A stretch of 64,000 nt of DNA from Ophioderma brevispina (GCA_023653785.1 JAMKCH010049258.1:1-64000); one strand, 5' to 3'. Positions 10,791-22,258 are shown, counted from the stretch's first letter. Translations and numbers: made by a program. Notes: generated by a model from the letters alone, not told the origin.

Positions 10791-12070
10791 AATGGTCAAG
10801 ATTCGGCAAATTGAACTGTCAATATTCAAGTAAATTTCATGCAATAACAATATCAATCATTTTCTTTAATATTTTAGTTGAGTAATAATTTAAATCATTA
10901 ATTTTGATTAAAATAGTATCACAACACCTTTTTGAAGATTAATTACTAAAATTCGAGGGATTAAATTTCCGTTACTGTGTAAAACACCAACGTCTCTGCC
11001 TTGTTCTCAACATGAATAGAAAATGGCCAAATTTTAAATTAAGATTATTAATTTATTTTATAGCATTGAAACTTCGTAAGCTCGAAGAAGTTGATATTTA
11101 CTACATTTTCGCAAAATTTCATAAAAATGATAAAAGTTCATCATCTCTCACTAAGTAATTCAGCCGACGAATATTCTATCATTTATTAAGAATTGCCCAT
11201 CATACTTATTTACAAGATATTTTGACACTTACGATGAAGTAACCATGCATGCAATGTGAAAATCAAAATCTATTTTGGTAAAAATTCATTTAGATACCCC
11301 TTAATAAATCTACTCTACTTCTCTTCAAACATCCTGTGTCAGTTTACGACAGGTTGCCAATCGCTATCTAAAAGGGCATATTATCCTGGAACTAGTTACT
11401 TAACTTAAGCAAAGAGGAGCGTAATTTTGCATATGGTCGTCCTTGCTTGGACTAGAAATCTGATCAGAATTTTCTTAATGAATGGTGGACATTTAAGAAG
11501 CTTCAAGATTTAACTTTGTCTTATACCGGTACGGTGCTGGCTCGAATCTGTGCAAATGACCTTATGTAAACCTCCCAGCTACCTGCTTGCTAGCAACATT
11601 TCAAAGCCTATTTACTGCAGTAGTATTTTATTACACAACGTCAAAATTTAGCTTAGCTATATACTATCATTGCTACCGTAAGCCGTTTGTACTATTGTTT
11701 TGGCATTTTGATATCTCGGTAAAGCTTCATAGAATATTGATATGGGGCAAAACAGAAACAGAGCTTTCTGTTATTGTTGTCATCGTTTGGAATATTAAAT
11801 ATCTGTTATTATTAAAGACATTCACATCAATCGGGCAAATTTATTTTTCACATCTGACATCTTGATTACTGTCATGGGTAAATTCTAAACAATCCAAACT
11901 TTATAATGACGAAAATTGTCCACAATAGTAGATGTAAGCAGATGAGAAATAGTCAACTTATTTATGGCCTTTGAATTACCTCCATCCCAACTACTTTTGA
12001 GGCAAGAGAGCGTAAATCGAGAGCGAGGATTTTAGATTCTAGGTATAATGTGGGATATATGATAATTTTA
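10788..12070. repeat. Direct duplication in intron B, copy 2
   Basis: Partner of 8045-9400. The left edge abuts the 5' end of the LINE fragment, around TGGTCAAGATTCGGCAAATT. The right edge fades near GTGGGATATATGATAA. It has many small deletions relative to copy 1. Confidence 0.85.
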
Positions 12071-12316
12071 TTTCTTATCGATCAAAGTACAAATTTAGAT
12101 CAAATTGAAATTATTATAATTGTTAATTTCCTATTCCCTTCGTTAAGGAGAAATTATCCTTTCATGTGGTACCATAGAGCGAACTTTCATTTCTCCTAAC
12201 GCTGTAAAGAGTATACATAATAATGTAGGCTAATTTATGTGAATTTTTGAGATTCTGTTGTTGTTAGCGACATTATTATCATCATCATTTTTATTTTTAT
12301 TACATTATTATTATTA

Positions 12317-12722
12317 TTGTATTTAGAAGGAGATGACCTATATGCATGATTCTAGCAGAATTTATGACGAAGCGAAACTCAAATCAATGTACGCGAGGAT
12401 CAAGTAAATGATACAACCCGACAGATTTATTAGACAAATATTATATAGAAGCTCGGAGAAACTGGCGAACATTGAATTAAAGACGAAAAATACATGGTCT
12501 CGAACCCGGTCCTCTCGTTATCTAGGCGTGAGACTTACCACTGGACCACAGAGCACTGTGTTTTACGTGGATACCAGAGAAACAAGCGCTAATGTATTTC
12601 AGTCTTTATTTTAGAGTCTCAAGCGGCCGTAATTATATTATTATGTATTTGGAAGGAGATGACCTATATGCATGATTCTAGCAGATCTATGACGATGCTA
12701 AACTCAATTCAATTCTTTATTA
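12317..12722. repeat. Local direct repeat flanking a tRNA-like segment, just upstream of exon C
   Basis: The block GGAGATGACCTATATGCATG with the following GATTCTAGCAGA occurs at about 12328 and again at about 12655. Similarity extends over roughly 75 bp each, so the second copy forms the 3' end of intron B up to the exon C acceptor region. The two copies bracket about 250 bp containing the tRNA-like fragment. Confidence 0.7.
12489..12562 (-). repeat. tRNA-like (SINE head or tRNA pseudogene) fragment
   Basis: On the minus strand there is a box A-like TGGTCCAGTGG and a box B GGTTCGAGACC, spaced as in a tRNA. I cannot fold a good anticodon stem or acceptor stem, so this is probably a tRNA-derived SINE head or a pseudogene rather than a working tRNA. 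Confidence 0.5.
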
Positions 12723-12731
12723 TTGTCACAG

Positions 12732-12883
12732 CGTGCCACGTCATGGCCAAGGAGCCTAGCGGTATCTATACTCTTCGTAACTTTGGCCAGGAAGGCAACT
12801 GCTCTTTTGCAAATATCTATCCGTCCAAGATCACCGTTGTCCAAATGCAGGTTGGCGCAGACTCACAAGAAGCACAACTTAAG
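12732..12883 (+). CDS. CRHBP: CRHBP-like gene, internal exon C (start of second CUB-like domain)
   Basis: The acceptor is CACAG at 12731 and the donor AAG/GTAAGT at 12884, a full consensus. The first two bases complete the codon split by exon B, giving a proline before the conserved cysteine. The exon then encodes CHVMAKEPSGIYTLRNFG, EGNCSFANIYPSKI and a final QEAQLK. These correspond to the family's PCNVI-x-x-TPSG, NCSFSIIYP and LQLK blocks, including conserved cysteines five and six. The exon ends in phase 0, matching exon D. Confidence 0.92.
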
Positions 12884-13502
12884 GTAAGTTTTATAAGACA
12901 AAACTCACCCCCAACAAGAGCAGGCATAAAGTCAAAGAGCGGTGGTAATAAATTACATGTATTGGTATCAATTTTCTGGTTCCTATTGTTACTGTGAAGC
13001 TGTTTGGTTTAGAGGATAATTAGATGTTTCAATAGAAGTCACAATTTGATGCATATGAGGTATTGCAATGGATTCCGTCCTGCGCTGTATGACGTTTGTG
13101 CAGTAGCGCTTGACGGAATGATGGTAATACCTTCATTTGCAGCATCAATGGACTTCTATAGACACGTCTACCGGGAAAATATATCCCTGCAGCGGCGGTT
13201 GTAACGTTGTCAAAGTGTGGAGGGCCCACTTTGCACTTTGTCCTGAGCATTGGGTCACTACCTACTATCATTTCCTCCGTGTAGCTGTGATAAGCCCGCC
13301 GTTATCAACTGGCAACAAGTTTGAAAAGTAGGTTGCCGAGGTCCCCCTCCACTTTTACAAGTGCCCCTCCCCCGGTTCCCGTACCACTGATCCTCTGTCT
13401 GTCAGATGCATCGATTTCGTGTAAGAACTACAACCTCCAGAGCTTTAAGGACACAAAATAAGTTTAAAGGGATTGGGAGTACAGGGGTTTCAATTATGTT
13501 CC

Positions 13503-13975
13503 TTAAAGGAACACAATGGCATGAAAAATATTCAGACGAATGAACCCATACTGAAATCACTTCCACAAATTTGAAAACATTTTGGGTGTTTTACATCTTG
13601 CCTGCCATGAATGCTGACATTACTGCCAGCATTAGATCACAGACCATTGCTATTGTATATGTGTTAATCCCGGCTAATCTGTCTTTCACTTGTCAGATCA
13701 ATATTTTACTACAAGCCTGAAATACAATGTCTGAACCCCGTTTTGAATGCTTCTAAATTGTGTCACAAAACATGCTGGATACACTGTAAATTTGGCAGGG
13801 ATGTCAACACTTTGATTTTCCGTGGCAGGAATTGCCACGAACTGCCACAAACTCTTGTTGTTTTTACTGTTTTTACAGAATGTAAGCATCCAAATTGTTT
13901 TCAAACGTGGAAGTGATTTCATTAAGGGTCCATTTCATTATGTCTGAATATTTTGCATGCCATTGTGTCCCTTAA
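13503..13975. mobile_element. TTAA-flanked MITE with about 70 bp terminal inverted repeats
   Basis: The left end TTAAAGGAACACAATGGCAT and right end, reverse-complemented, TTAAGGGACACAATGGCAT are inverted. The arms continue through AATATTCAGAC to GAAATCACTTCCAC. TTAA sits at both boundaries. Non-autonomous; piggyBac-type mobilisation is an inference from the target site only. Confidence 0.72.
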
Positions 13976-14310
13976 AGTGTGCGTGTATTTTTATAGGAAA
14001 TATTTCCTGACCTATTTGCGGGAAGTGAAATAATAATGGAATTAATCTTATTATATAAATTATGGATTTTTGCCATACTAAAAGTTTCAAATTTGACTTG
14101 TGTGTGTGTTTGCTTTATATACAGTAATTTCTTAATGGTGCGTTAAGATGTGTACAAGTATTTAGAGTAGTTTCTTAATCAGCGTAAAGATTTGTACAAG
14201 ATAAGCAATGCATGCAATGGATCCGGGAACAGGCGGTATATTCTTTCGCAAATTAGAGTGGTTCAAACGATCGATTTTCAAAGTTCCAGGTGGATGTAAA
14301 GGCTAATGAC

Positions 14311-14452
14311 CCGGTGTGGCAGGAGATATAGTCCTCCGGACTCATAGTCCACCTGCAACGGGTGAAGAATAGGGCACTCGATTTGGTTGACTCTTGACGC
14401 AATATTAGTTTCACGCTTTATTGCGTTGTTCTCTATGGAGCCCGACTATGAC
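14311..14452. mobile_element. CCGG-ended MITE family 2, copy 1
   Basis: It starts CCGGTGTGGCAGGAGATATA and contains TTGACTCTTGACGC and TTAGTTTCACGCTTTATT, ending near GAGCCCGACTATG. Related copies lie at 16928-17100, 23190-23330 and 25891-26030. The complete copies have complementary ends (CCGGTGT... and ...ACACCGG). Confidence 0.65.
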
Positions 14453-16529
14453 CACCAATCAAGAGCAAATTTAGAGAAATTTGTATCTCAGAAAATCTTT
14501 TTAGTACATGTTATCTAATGGCTTACATAGTTGTATGTACTTTTTCTCTGTGTGATATCTAAATGTTGTTTTAACAATAGACTATTTGCTATTACCTGCT
14601 TTTGAGTGAAGCATGCAAGGATTTCTTTCGTTCACTAACTCATCTTTTATACATTTAATACATTCTTAAATATTCAGAAATCCCGGTTTTTAAAGAATTG
14701 AGGAGCGCGTTTTTCTGTAAATATCGTCGTGTCTCTTTTATAACTGTGTAGTTTGCAAACTGTCATTTTCACCAAATTAAGTAAATTTTACTTAATAGGT
14801 ATAACATCGAAGATAGGTAGGTCACTTTTATTTTATTTGTTTTACTTTGTACTATTTTTAATTTATAAAAGTGTATTTTGGTGCTTTTCATGAAACTTTT
14901 CCAAAATCACCCAATTCAGGAATTTGGCCGCTTTTCCTTACCCCTCACTTTTTTAAAAGAAAATTACTGAGTCCGTACGTCGTGTCTCGCCAACCTGGCA
15001 TTTTCAGTATCATTTTAACACCAGTTGATGTAATTTTTCAACATAAGCAATTGTTCTTATAGTGAATTTCAAAATAAGTGAGACCTCATTGAAAGTTTTT
15101 GGTCTGTCCATTCACCGTGAGATGTAAGAGGAATTATTTTAATAGCCACAGGTTAAGAAGTTTATGGTACTCATACAATATATAGTAATGTAGCTAGTAA
15201 ATAAATCTTGACGTAAAATACATTATTTCACATCAATGATATCATTTCTTATCACAGCATTGGAGAAATAATGCATTCTTATATCAAAGCACACATAACA
15301 CAACTAAGTTTTTATTTTTCCATCAAAGAGGGCCAACCTTGTATTAAGAGATTAGCGCAAAGCGGATTTGACATCCCGGCCAACCATGGCATAAGTCCTT
15401 CTGTCATTAACAGACCATTGTAGAACTGAATTCATCAGTTTCCAGTAAGCCGATTCTGTGCAGTAACTTTGTAGAATGATTACAATATATTTTGTAATGA
15501 CAACAAAGGCAAGTCTCCGCATGACCGTGGATTGAATGAACCCTCATATCAATATCAACTCATGGAAATATGCAAGAACTCTCACTTAATTTGAGTTCTG
15601 CTATAATGTAAACCCACAACTGGTGTTAGAGTAAACCAATCGATGTCTATTAGACCCAAACGTGAGGATTCTAAGTTTTATTGGGGTAAAACGATAACAC
15701 CAAATTTGAGTTTGTTTTTTTTTCACTGCGTTCAGTATTAGTCAACACCACTGGTGTAAAATTTAACACAACAGTCCTTGTAGTATGATATCCATCAATA
15801 TTAGATATTAATTTGATTGATATGGCGGGGCTAAAATGGCGACAAAAATTAAGCCTAGCCATGCACAATTGGAATTTATTTTTACGTAAGTTTTCATACT
15901 AATTACGTCATTGAGCAAACTACCATCAATCACATTAGATCCACCATTGTTCATACTGTCATACAGCAACAGAAACTATTTCAATGGAATGTCAAATTTT
16001 TAATTCTAATACTTTGCATATCGTTTCCCTTTCTTGTTGTTTGTGACAAATAACCTCAGTCGGTATAATAAGTAAAGACACGTTAGTATTACCTATACCA
16101 TAAAAGTCACCAGTGATATAAATATTGTTATGTTAATGTACCAACATTAAAATGCAGATGTTTTGCAACGGATTTGGTGCTTGAAAGGTTAACAGCAGAA
16201 AATGCCGCCCTAAATAAGGTACACCTGTTTTATTAACGTAACAAGGAAGTGTTGCGGCTATAGCCATACTTGTCTTGTATTGTCTTTTGTGACAAATCCT
16301 TCCTACACCTCAAGGCATGCCTCTTCTAAAGGCATTTCCTAAACAAACTGGAAAAAATTGACGTAATCGCGATTCGTCAAGAACGCCATGATCACTCAAG
16401 TTTACCTGTTTTTCCGCGTCTGTTAAGTTTTTTTTTCACTCGTATTTAACGCTAGTGCAGTCATTTGCTCTGTTGTTCGATCAGATTTTTCTACTTCGTG
16501 AACCTGTTTTGCATACGCATACACTGAAT

Positions 16530-16702
16530 TACGAGGTTTTGAAAACCGGGTGCATGTTTATGCAGATGCGGTAATGTAGTGAAAGCGCCCATGCCCAGCT
16601 ATGTTCAGAAATGTGACCGCATAAGTTAAAAGTCCACTCGATCGATATCGGTCACTTTACCGCATCTGCATAAGCATGCGCCCAGTTTTCTAAACCTCGT
16701 CC
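16530..16702. mobile_element. Inverted-repeat MITE family 3, copy 1
   Basis: The left arm ACGAGGTTTTGAAAAC then GTTTATGCAGATGCGGTAA pairs with the right arm TTACCGCATCTGCATAAGC then GTTTTCTAAACCTCGT. A second, partial copy is at 18557-18688. Confidence 0.7.
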
Positions 16703-16744
16703 CTAGCGATTGCAGCTGCGATATACTGCGATGCTCAAAGTACA

Positions 16745-16912
16745 CCGTTCTAGGTCATATAATGCCATGTCGTGGACTGTGTGCCACCGCCCATCTGTCG
16801 TTGTGTTCGGTAGGCATCATTGTTTCAGCATTTCCCAAATGGCCTGTCTATAAGGTCACGGTTTATTCCGTAATGGCTGCTATGGTAGCTAGGACACTCG
16901 ATCTCAAGGGGG
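16745..16912. repeat. Interspersed repeat family 4, copy 1
   Basis: It shares, in reverse orientation, AAATGGCCTGTCTA, AAGGTCACGGTTTATTCCGT and TATGGTAGCTAGGACACTC with 21690-21860. A partial third copy (AGTGCTGAACAAATGATGCG) is near 17346-17412. The short ORF across it is part of the repeat. Confidence 0.6.
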
Positions 16913-16927
16913 AACTCAATTTCGTTT

Positions 16928-17100
16928 ACGGTGTAGAAGTAATTATTAGTCCGCCGTACTAAAGTCGCTACAACGGAAAGAATAGAGCACTCAATTCAGT
17001 TGACTCTTCACGCGACAGTAGTTTCACGCTTTATTCAGTTATCGTTATGGAGCCGGACTTGGCTCGCCGGACTGTATCTGCTCACATCCGGGATTCCACC
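16928..17100. mobile_element. CCGG-ended MITE family 2, copy 2
   Basis: Member of the family at 14311-14452. It has TTGACTCTTCACGCGAC, TAGTTTCACGCTTTATT and GAGCCGGACTTGG, and ends with CACATCCGG. Confidence 0.65.
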
Positions 17101-17587
17101 CATAACCGCATTGCGTTCGGTGCCGATATATCGATAACTTCATTCTGTATCCTTTTATCCCCTTGCTCGAATCCTTTTTAGCCCCATTTAGCAACACCGC
17201 CATGCACCGCAATTCAGTGAACAATGAATTGCGATTACTGAATTGGAGATACAACCTGTGGCACCGCAACTCTATGAGGTAAGAATGAATGCATCTTTAG
17301 GTGTCCTAATTTGCATGTAAACATATTCGGAATATGTTGGGTATAGTGCTGAACAAATGATGCGTGAAGCACACAATAGAGAAAACAATAGACAGGTGGA
17401 CTGAGGGACTCTACAACACAGGACTGAATAGTGAAGAGCAGGAAATGTATTTTTAAAAGGGTGTTATCATCATTACAAACAGAGGTGGTTTATATTTTTA
17501 ATATTTTTTTCAATCCTGCGTTTTTATCGACACATACTGTATTTGACACAAAGCAAAGAAGTTTGTCTCTCATCTCGATAGAAGTCG

Positions 17588-17632
17588 AGGGGGGGGGTGG
17601 CGGTGGTGGTGGTGGTCGTGATGATGATGACA
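17588..17632. repeat. G-rich / (GGT)n(GAT)n microsatellite
   Basis: A run of G followed by GGTGGTGGTGGT and then GATGATGATGA, within intron C. Confidence 0.85.
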
Positions 17633-18271
17633 CTTCATAAGTACTTCACGTTTTGATCCATGTTACAAAAATTCCAAATCACTAGGGTAATATTGAATCA
17701 GACTTGATAATGATTCCCAAGACGGAAATCATAATAATATGTAAATAGTATTAATAAAAAACAGCAATGCTTAAATATTATCTTCCACACGAGCCGAAAT
17801 ATTACTTCATTATTTCCGACCAACACTGCTCACTAATCGCTCAATTGGGTTGCTCCGAGCAGGACCTCAAATTATTTCATGGCGCCTTATTTGCATACAT
17901 GTCCACACTATTTATTTTTCCAATTCTTTAACAGTTCACATTGAATAGATAAATTCATTCTCAATCAAAAGTGTCAGAAAACCAGTGGTAACTTTCCCAA
18001 AAGACGTTAGTAAACATTATCTATTCCAAAGCAAGCAAAGCGTGCAAGATTGGTTACGAGTGATAAATTCCATAAACCAGGTCATATCGCATTTGACAAG
18101 TTATCAATTTTTACAGATATGTATTTGCTTATTAAAACTAGCCCACGCATATTTGTCACATCGTTGAAACCAATTTTTCTTGCTGAAATCGACGTTAAGG
18201 GTTATGCGCAATGTAGTCGAATAAAAGCCAGGAATGACCGCGGAAGCCTATGCTCTATTTTGATAGTAGTG

Positions 18272-18337
18272 ATAGAGAGAAGTGAGAGAGAAAGAGAGAG
18301 AGAGAGTGAGAGAGAGAGAGAGGGGGAGAGAGAGAGA
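18272..18337. repeat. (GA)n microsatellite
   Basis: About 65 bp of GA dinucleotides with a few interruptions (AAAG, GTGAG, GGGGG). The charged 112-codon ORF over it is an artefact of the repeat. Confidence 0.9.
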
Positions 18338-18556
18338 TTTCGCAATATACTTTTTAATGTTGTAATTAAAAATAGTCACATACAATAAATGAGAGTCACC
18401 CAAATTGCTTAATTCCAAAGTTTCTGATGAATCAGAACAATCATGACAAAAGGATACTGTGTAAAATAAAGATTCCGGATCCGGAAGTTTATTTTCAAAT
18501 TTTCTTTATGAAGGACATCGATTTGGACTTAGCTATTTCACACAGTGATTAGTATG

Positions 18557-18688
18557 TGGACATGCATTATGTAGTGGATTTTGAACTTATGCGGTCACAT
18601 TCCTGAACACAGCTGGGCATGGGCGCTCTCGCTGCATTACCGCATCTGCATAGGTTTTCTATTAAAACCTCGTAATTATTTTGAGGTT
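18557..18688. mobile_element. Inverted-repeat MITE family 3, copy 2 (partial)
   Basis: It shares AACTTATGCGGTCACATT, CAGCTGGGCATGGGCGC and ATTACCGCATCTGCATA with 16530-16702, and ends with AAAACCTCGTAAT. One arm is shortened. Confidence 0.65.
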
Positions 18689-18945
18689 AGAGCAAAAAGC
18701 ACCCACACCCCTCCTCACTACGCCTCTGTCCTGGACTGAAACAAAAACATCAGTATTGGATGATGTTCATTAAGCTTTGCATGTTTTGTACGTTGTTTAT
18801 TTCCTCTAAGCAATTTCTTGTAAGAAATTCTCTGTACTTTATTAAAAAAAAGAGAGCAGATTTACGACATTGAGGAAAGTGAAGTTATGTGATAACCAGT
18901 AAAATAAATGCTAAAATACGACCTTTATTTGTATAATTTGTACAG

Positions 18946-19039
18946 TGCACAGGAGAAAGTGACTTTGTGCAGTTTTTGGCGGGAAACACATTTGATATAC
19001 CCGCAATGACCTCTGTGGAAAATATGTGTGGCCGAACTG
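18946..19039 (+). CDS. CRHBP: CRHBP-like gene, internal exon D (end uncertain: 19039, 19114 or 19129)
   Basis: A TTTGTACAG acceptor starts the exon in phase 0. It encodes CTGESDFVQFLAGNTFDI followed by PAMTSVENMCGRTG, matching the family's C-x-G-x-GDFVE-LGG and P-ADLC blocks (cysteines seven and eight). Three possible donors are GTAATC at 19040, GTGAGT at 19115 and GTAAGC at 19130; all leave the same phase (one base). The first gives the family's usual spacing to the next cysteine (C-x11-C when joined to exon E). The other two have stronger splice consensus but add 25 or 30 residues, including extra cysteines, with no counterpart I know. The exon proper is secure; its 3' end is not. Confidence 0.8.
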
Positions 19040-19284
19040 GTAATCCACTCCCGGCGTCCGACAACTCGGTTGGAAGCGACCTGGCTAGTCAGTTAGAAAC
19101 ACCGTGTGCACCGGGTGAGTGCCCTCGAGGTAAGCGGTCAGACAGCAGAAAAGAAATGACTATAGTGTCTTTTGAAGATTATTTTCAACCATATAACCTG
19201 AAATAAAGAGCATAATATTGCACTGAAAGGTACTGAATATTTATTAATCATTCCCTTATAAGTCAGCGCACACAAGTGTTGAAA

Positions 19285-19341
19285 AACCCATGTGCGCTTG
19301 GCGACCTCCGAAACGGCGCTCTTGCCAACTGAGCTATCAAG
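19285..19341 (-). repeat. tRNA-derived SINE-like fragment
   Basis: On the minus strand it reads GCTTGATAGCTCAGTTGGCA then AGAGCGCCG, an excellent tRNA 5' half with box A. The following GGAGGTCGCC and the degenerate ATGGGTTTTTCAA lack a proper box B. It is a tRNA-derived SINE head or decayed tRNA rather than a functional gene. Confidence 0.55.
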
Positions 19342-19520
19342 CCTGGGTTGATATAGAGGAGCGATAGATATAATCTGTAGCTATTAGGTCCGAAAGATAC
19401 TATTTACTAACCATTCAATTAGTTAAGTAATAAGTACTAGAACTAAACATGAACATACATGTGTACTTTATCTTCGTTTCAAAAATTTGGTGTAAAATTT
19501 GTTATCTTTTTAACATTTAA

Positions 19521-19793
19521 CACGAATTCAAGTATTAATAAAAACATTAAAATATATACTTATCTCGAATATTTTAGTTCCCGTAATCTGCTTTTCGACC
19601 TCAAGAAAAAAAAGTAATTTGGAAAAATGAAATATAATTGTCTAAGTTGTTATTTTGAATTAAATTTTAACACGAATTCAAGTATTAATAAAAACATTAA
19701 TTATATACTTATCCCGAATATTTGCAGTTCACGTAATCTGTTTTTCGACCTCAAACAAAACAAAATGGGATAAGAGAAATCTAATTGTCTAAG
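19521..19793. repeat. Tandem duplication, 150-bp period, about 1.8 units
   Basis: CACGAATTCAAGTATTAATA starts at 19521 and again at 19671. The units also share CCGTAATCTG/ACGTAATCTG, TTTTCGACCTCAA and ATTGTCTAAG. They differ by several substitutions and a few indels. Confidence 0.85.
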
Positions 19794-21181
19794 AAGTCTC
19801 GTGTATAAGGAAATTGCTTGCATTTTGAAACTCCAGTGAGACTATCCTTGAATATCTTTCCTCTCAAAACTCTAAATTTTGAAAGACCTTCATCTCCTGG
19901 ACCAAACTTTGAACATTAGGTAGCTTATATGTGGCCCCGGTTGAGTACTTGACAATAATGTAAGATAATAGTGTTGTTAATTTAGCATCAGTGTAAGCAC
20001 TATACTAGTGCACTATAGCATGCCAAACCAAACACGACATATTAATTAGTAATGTATTTGACGTAATGTAAGTTGTAACGTAATGACATATTAACTATAT
20101 TACATTATTTTGTCAATTAATACTTAATGTAGGAATTTGAAAAAAAAGATACTCTCACAAAATAATATTTTCATTGCATGTTGTTCATATACCATTACAT
20201 ATTTATACACTTGCTCCATTTTTTCTGGCGACAAGGGTAAAAAGGAGAGGCCGATTGTGAATAATTTGATAATGCCAAAGACTACGGGGAAGTGCGCACT
20301 TTGTATAATGTTAGAAATATTTCAATCAAAAACCAAACACTAAAAATAACGGTAGTCGCACTGTGATCGTATTGTGCTAAACTCAACGGGTTTGTGTGTT
20401 GGTTTTTCTCATTAATGGTATATTCAGTGATTTGCTAAATCTGAAAATCGAAAATCGATTTTTGCATGTTTGTAACCAGTTTTGCTACCCTAACATACCG
20501 TACAAGTGAAAAGACCAAATGCAAGCCAATAAGGGCAAAATCGGATATTTTAGTCATTTCCTCCGTACCGGACACCACTGCAACATGTAATTGAATGGTG
20601 ATTTTTATTTTTGAACACTGCTATGTTCTCGCTTTTCTATCAGTTTTTTCACTTGAAAAAAAAACTTATGTGAATTCTACGGACTTATCATTCACTTTAT
20701 GCAAATTTAAAATTTTCAAACTCGTTCGTTCGAATCACTGATAGTTGTCTTACAGCTCCACTGAACAGTTTTAACATATTGTTATAAAAGTGACTGAACT
20801 AGGCCTGTTAGATTGTTATTTTGTAAAACGAAAACTCATTTATATGGAGTTTGTTTATATTATAAAGGATGCTGCTTAAAGTCCTTCATTTTAATACTCT
20901 TACGTTACCTAGTACCTTGGAGTGCATTATTAAACTAAGTAACAGTAATTAATCACTCCTAATTTGTGATTAAATATTGTGCGTTCATTTATCATATTGT
21001 TTTTACCTTGAAAAATGACTAATTCACCGTGTTGTTTACATAGATGTCGTTTCTTTCTGTTTCTGACCACTTCATCACCATGTTATCATAAAATGTCCTC
21101 ATTCCATGTGAGTATACTCCACTGCACACGTTATAAATTTGTTTAATTACATTAATTATTAATTTTAAAAATGTTTATTAC

Positions 21182-21682
21182 TACAGGGTGTCCCAAAAAG
21201 TTGCTCCCCACTAGTATTTGAAAAACATTATTTGCTTTACAGCAAAACTGAGAATTGCTAAACAAATCTTTAAGAACATAAAAGAGCATTTCTTCAAGCT
21301 TATAACGAATTTTAGTTTGTATCTATAAGACATTCCAAGATATCATTAGTTTTGAAGAACGGGTTCGTTTTTCCTGGTTAAGCAGGTTGGAACAACATCT
21401 GCAAATGGTTTGCAAAGGTAATGTTGGTTTGTTTTCTTTCTTTACATCTCTTTGCTTTTCCATTGGTGATAAAGTTATTTTCATTGTATGAGTGGCTATT
21501 GATTGTTGTGTGTAATTATTGAATAACACAACAGAATGAAATAAAAGCTTATTTTTCCATGCCAGACTTAATTCTTTTAATTGAATGTAATTTGTTTTGG
21601 AGAGAAATTTGAATATTGACTATGATATGAAAGAAGAGCGATGGCAAGTGATGGGGAGCAACTTTTTTAGACAGCCGGTGTA
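21182..21682. mobile_element. Mariner/Tc1-type MITE
   Basis: It is flanked by TA. The left end CAGGGTGTCCCAAAAAGTTG and right end CAACTTTTTTAGACAGCCGG are inverted, and the repeat continues into GCTCCCC. The CAGGGTGTCCCAAAA-type end and TA target are characteristic of Tc1/mariner elements. About 500 bp with no transposase, so non-autonomous. Confidence 0.75.
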
Positions 21683-21689
21683 AAGAAAC

Positions 21690-21860
21690 TGAGTGTCCCC
21701 CATGAGAGAGTGTCCTATCTACCATAGCAATGTGTACGGAATAAACCGTGACCTTGTAGACGAGGCCATTTGGGTACAGTGCTGAAACAAAATGATGCAT
21801 ACAGCACTCAATGGAGAACACAATAGGCATATGGGTGGTAGGACACTCAGTCATACGGAC
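21690..21860. repeat. Interspersed repeat family 4, copy 2 (inverted)
   Basis: Reverse-orientation relative of 16745-16912. It has GAGTGTCC-type sequence at both sides (GAGAGAGTGTCCTATC and GGTAGGACACTCAGTC), suggesting a terminal inverted repeat. It directly abuts the mariner MITE. Confidence 0.6.
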
Positions 21861-21904
21861 ACTGTATTATATGACGCCGCTATCATAATTATTATGATTA
21901 TTAA

Positions 21905-22000
21905 GGTGGTGGATGATGATGATGATGATTGATGATGATGATGATGATGATGATGCTGATGATGATGATGATGATGATTGATGATGATGATGATGATGAT
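21905..22000. repeat. (GAT)n microsatellite
   Basis: About 95 bp of GAT/ATG trinucleotides with single-base slips (GATTGATG twice, GCTGATG once). It lies about 260 bp before the last CRHBP exon. Confidence 0.95.
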
Positions 22001-22258
22001 ATTCTCCCATGTTTGATTTACAGATGACGTAGGGATTTTGTGTTTCTTGATATAATTTTAAATAAAAATAATAGTTGAAAGGTCAAAAATTGTCCCAAAT
22101 TTTAATGTTTTTTGGGGGTTGGATAGGTTACAAAACTTAAAAAAAAAACACGTATTGATTGATTACTCAATGTATTTTTTCCCGTTTCGTTTGCTCTCTT
22201 TATCCACTAAGCATGATTGGTTGACTGATTATTATATTATTTTATTGATTAAAAACAG

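Larger units (their letters stand above)
3109..12731 (+). other. CRHBP intron B (9.6 kb)
   Basis: The intron is bounded by GTGAGT at 3109 and a TTATTGTCACAG acceptor at 12730-12731. Recognisable content is listed separately: a 45-bp tandem repeat (3472-3549), a MITE (4198-4746), two antisense LINE fragments (6345-7390 and 9969-10790), a direct duplication (8045-9400 and 10788-12070), a local duplicate of its own 3' end, and a tRNA-like fragment. I see nothing in 3550-4197, 4747-6344 (except a 12-base C run at 5493-5504) or 7391-8044. Confidence 0.75.
12884..18945 (+). other. CRHBP intron C (6.1 kb)
   Basis: The intron runs from GTAAGT to a TTTGTACAG acceptor. Assigned content: a TTAA MITE (13503-13975), CCGG-ended repeats (14311-14452, 16928-17100), an inverted-repeat MITE (16530-16702, second copy 18557-18688), a further repeat (16745-16912) and microsatellites (17588-17632, 18272-18337). 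I see nothing in 14453-16529 or 17640-18271. Confidence 0.75.
19040..22258 (+). other. CRHBP intron D (start depends on donor choice)
   Basis: The acceptor is AAAAACAG at 22257-22258. The intron holds a tRNA-like fragment, a 150-bp tandem repeat, a mariner-type MITE, a repeat family 4 copy and a GAT microsatellite, listed separately. 19800-21180 is AT-rich with nothing recognised. Confidence 0.7.

Noticed and set aside
10322..10814. + strand ORFs of 94 and 71 codons
   Set aside because: They are shadows of the LINE reverse-transcriptase frame on the minus strand.
12640..12680. GGAGGAGATG-like sequence before ATG resembling a bacterial ribosome binding site
   Set aside because: The window is animal nuclear DNA; this is a repeated intron segment just before a splice acceptor.
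18050..18388. 112-codon ORF rich in Arg-Glu
   Set aside because: The charged part is a translated (GA)n microsatellite inside a CRHBP intron.
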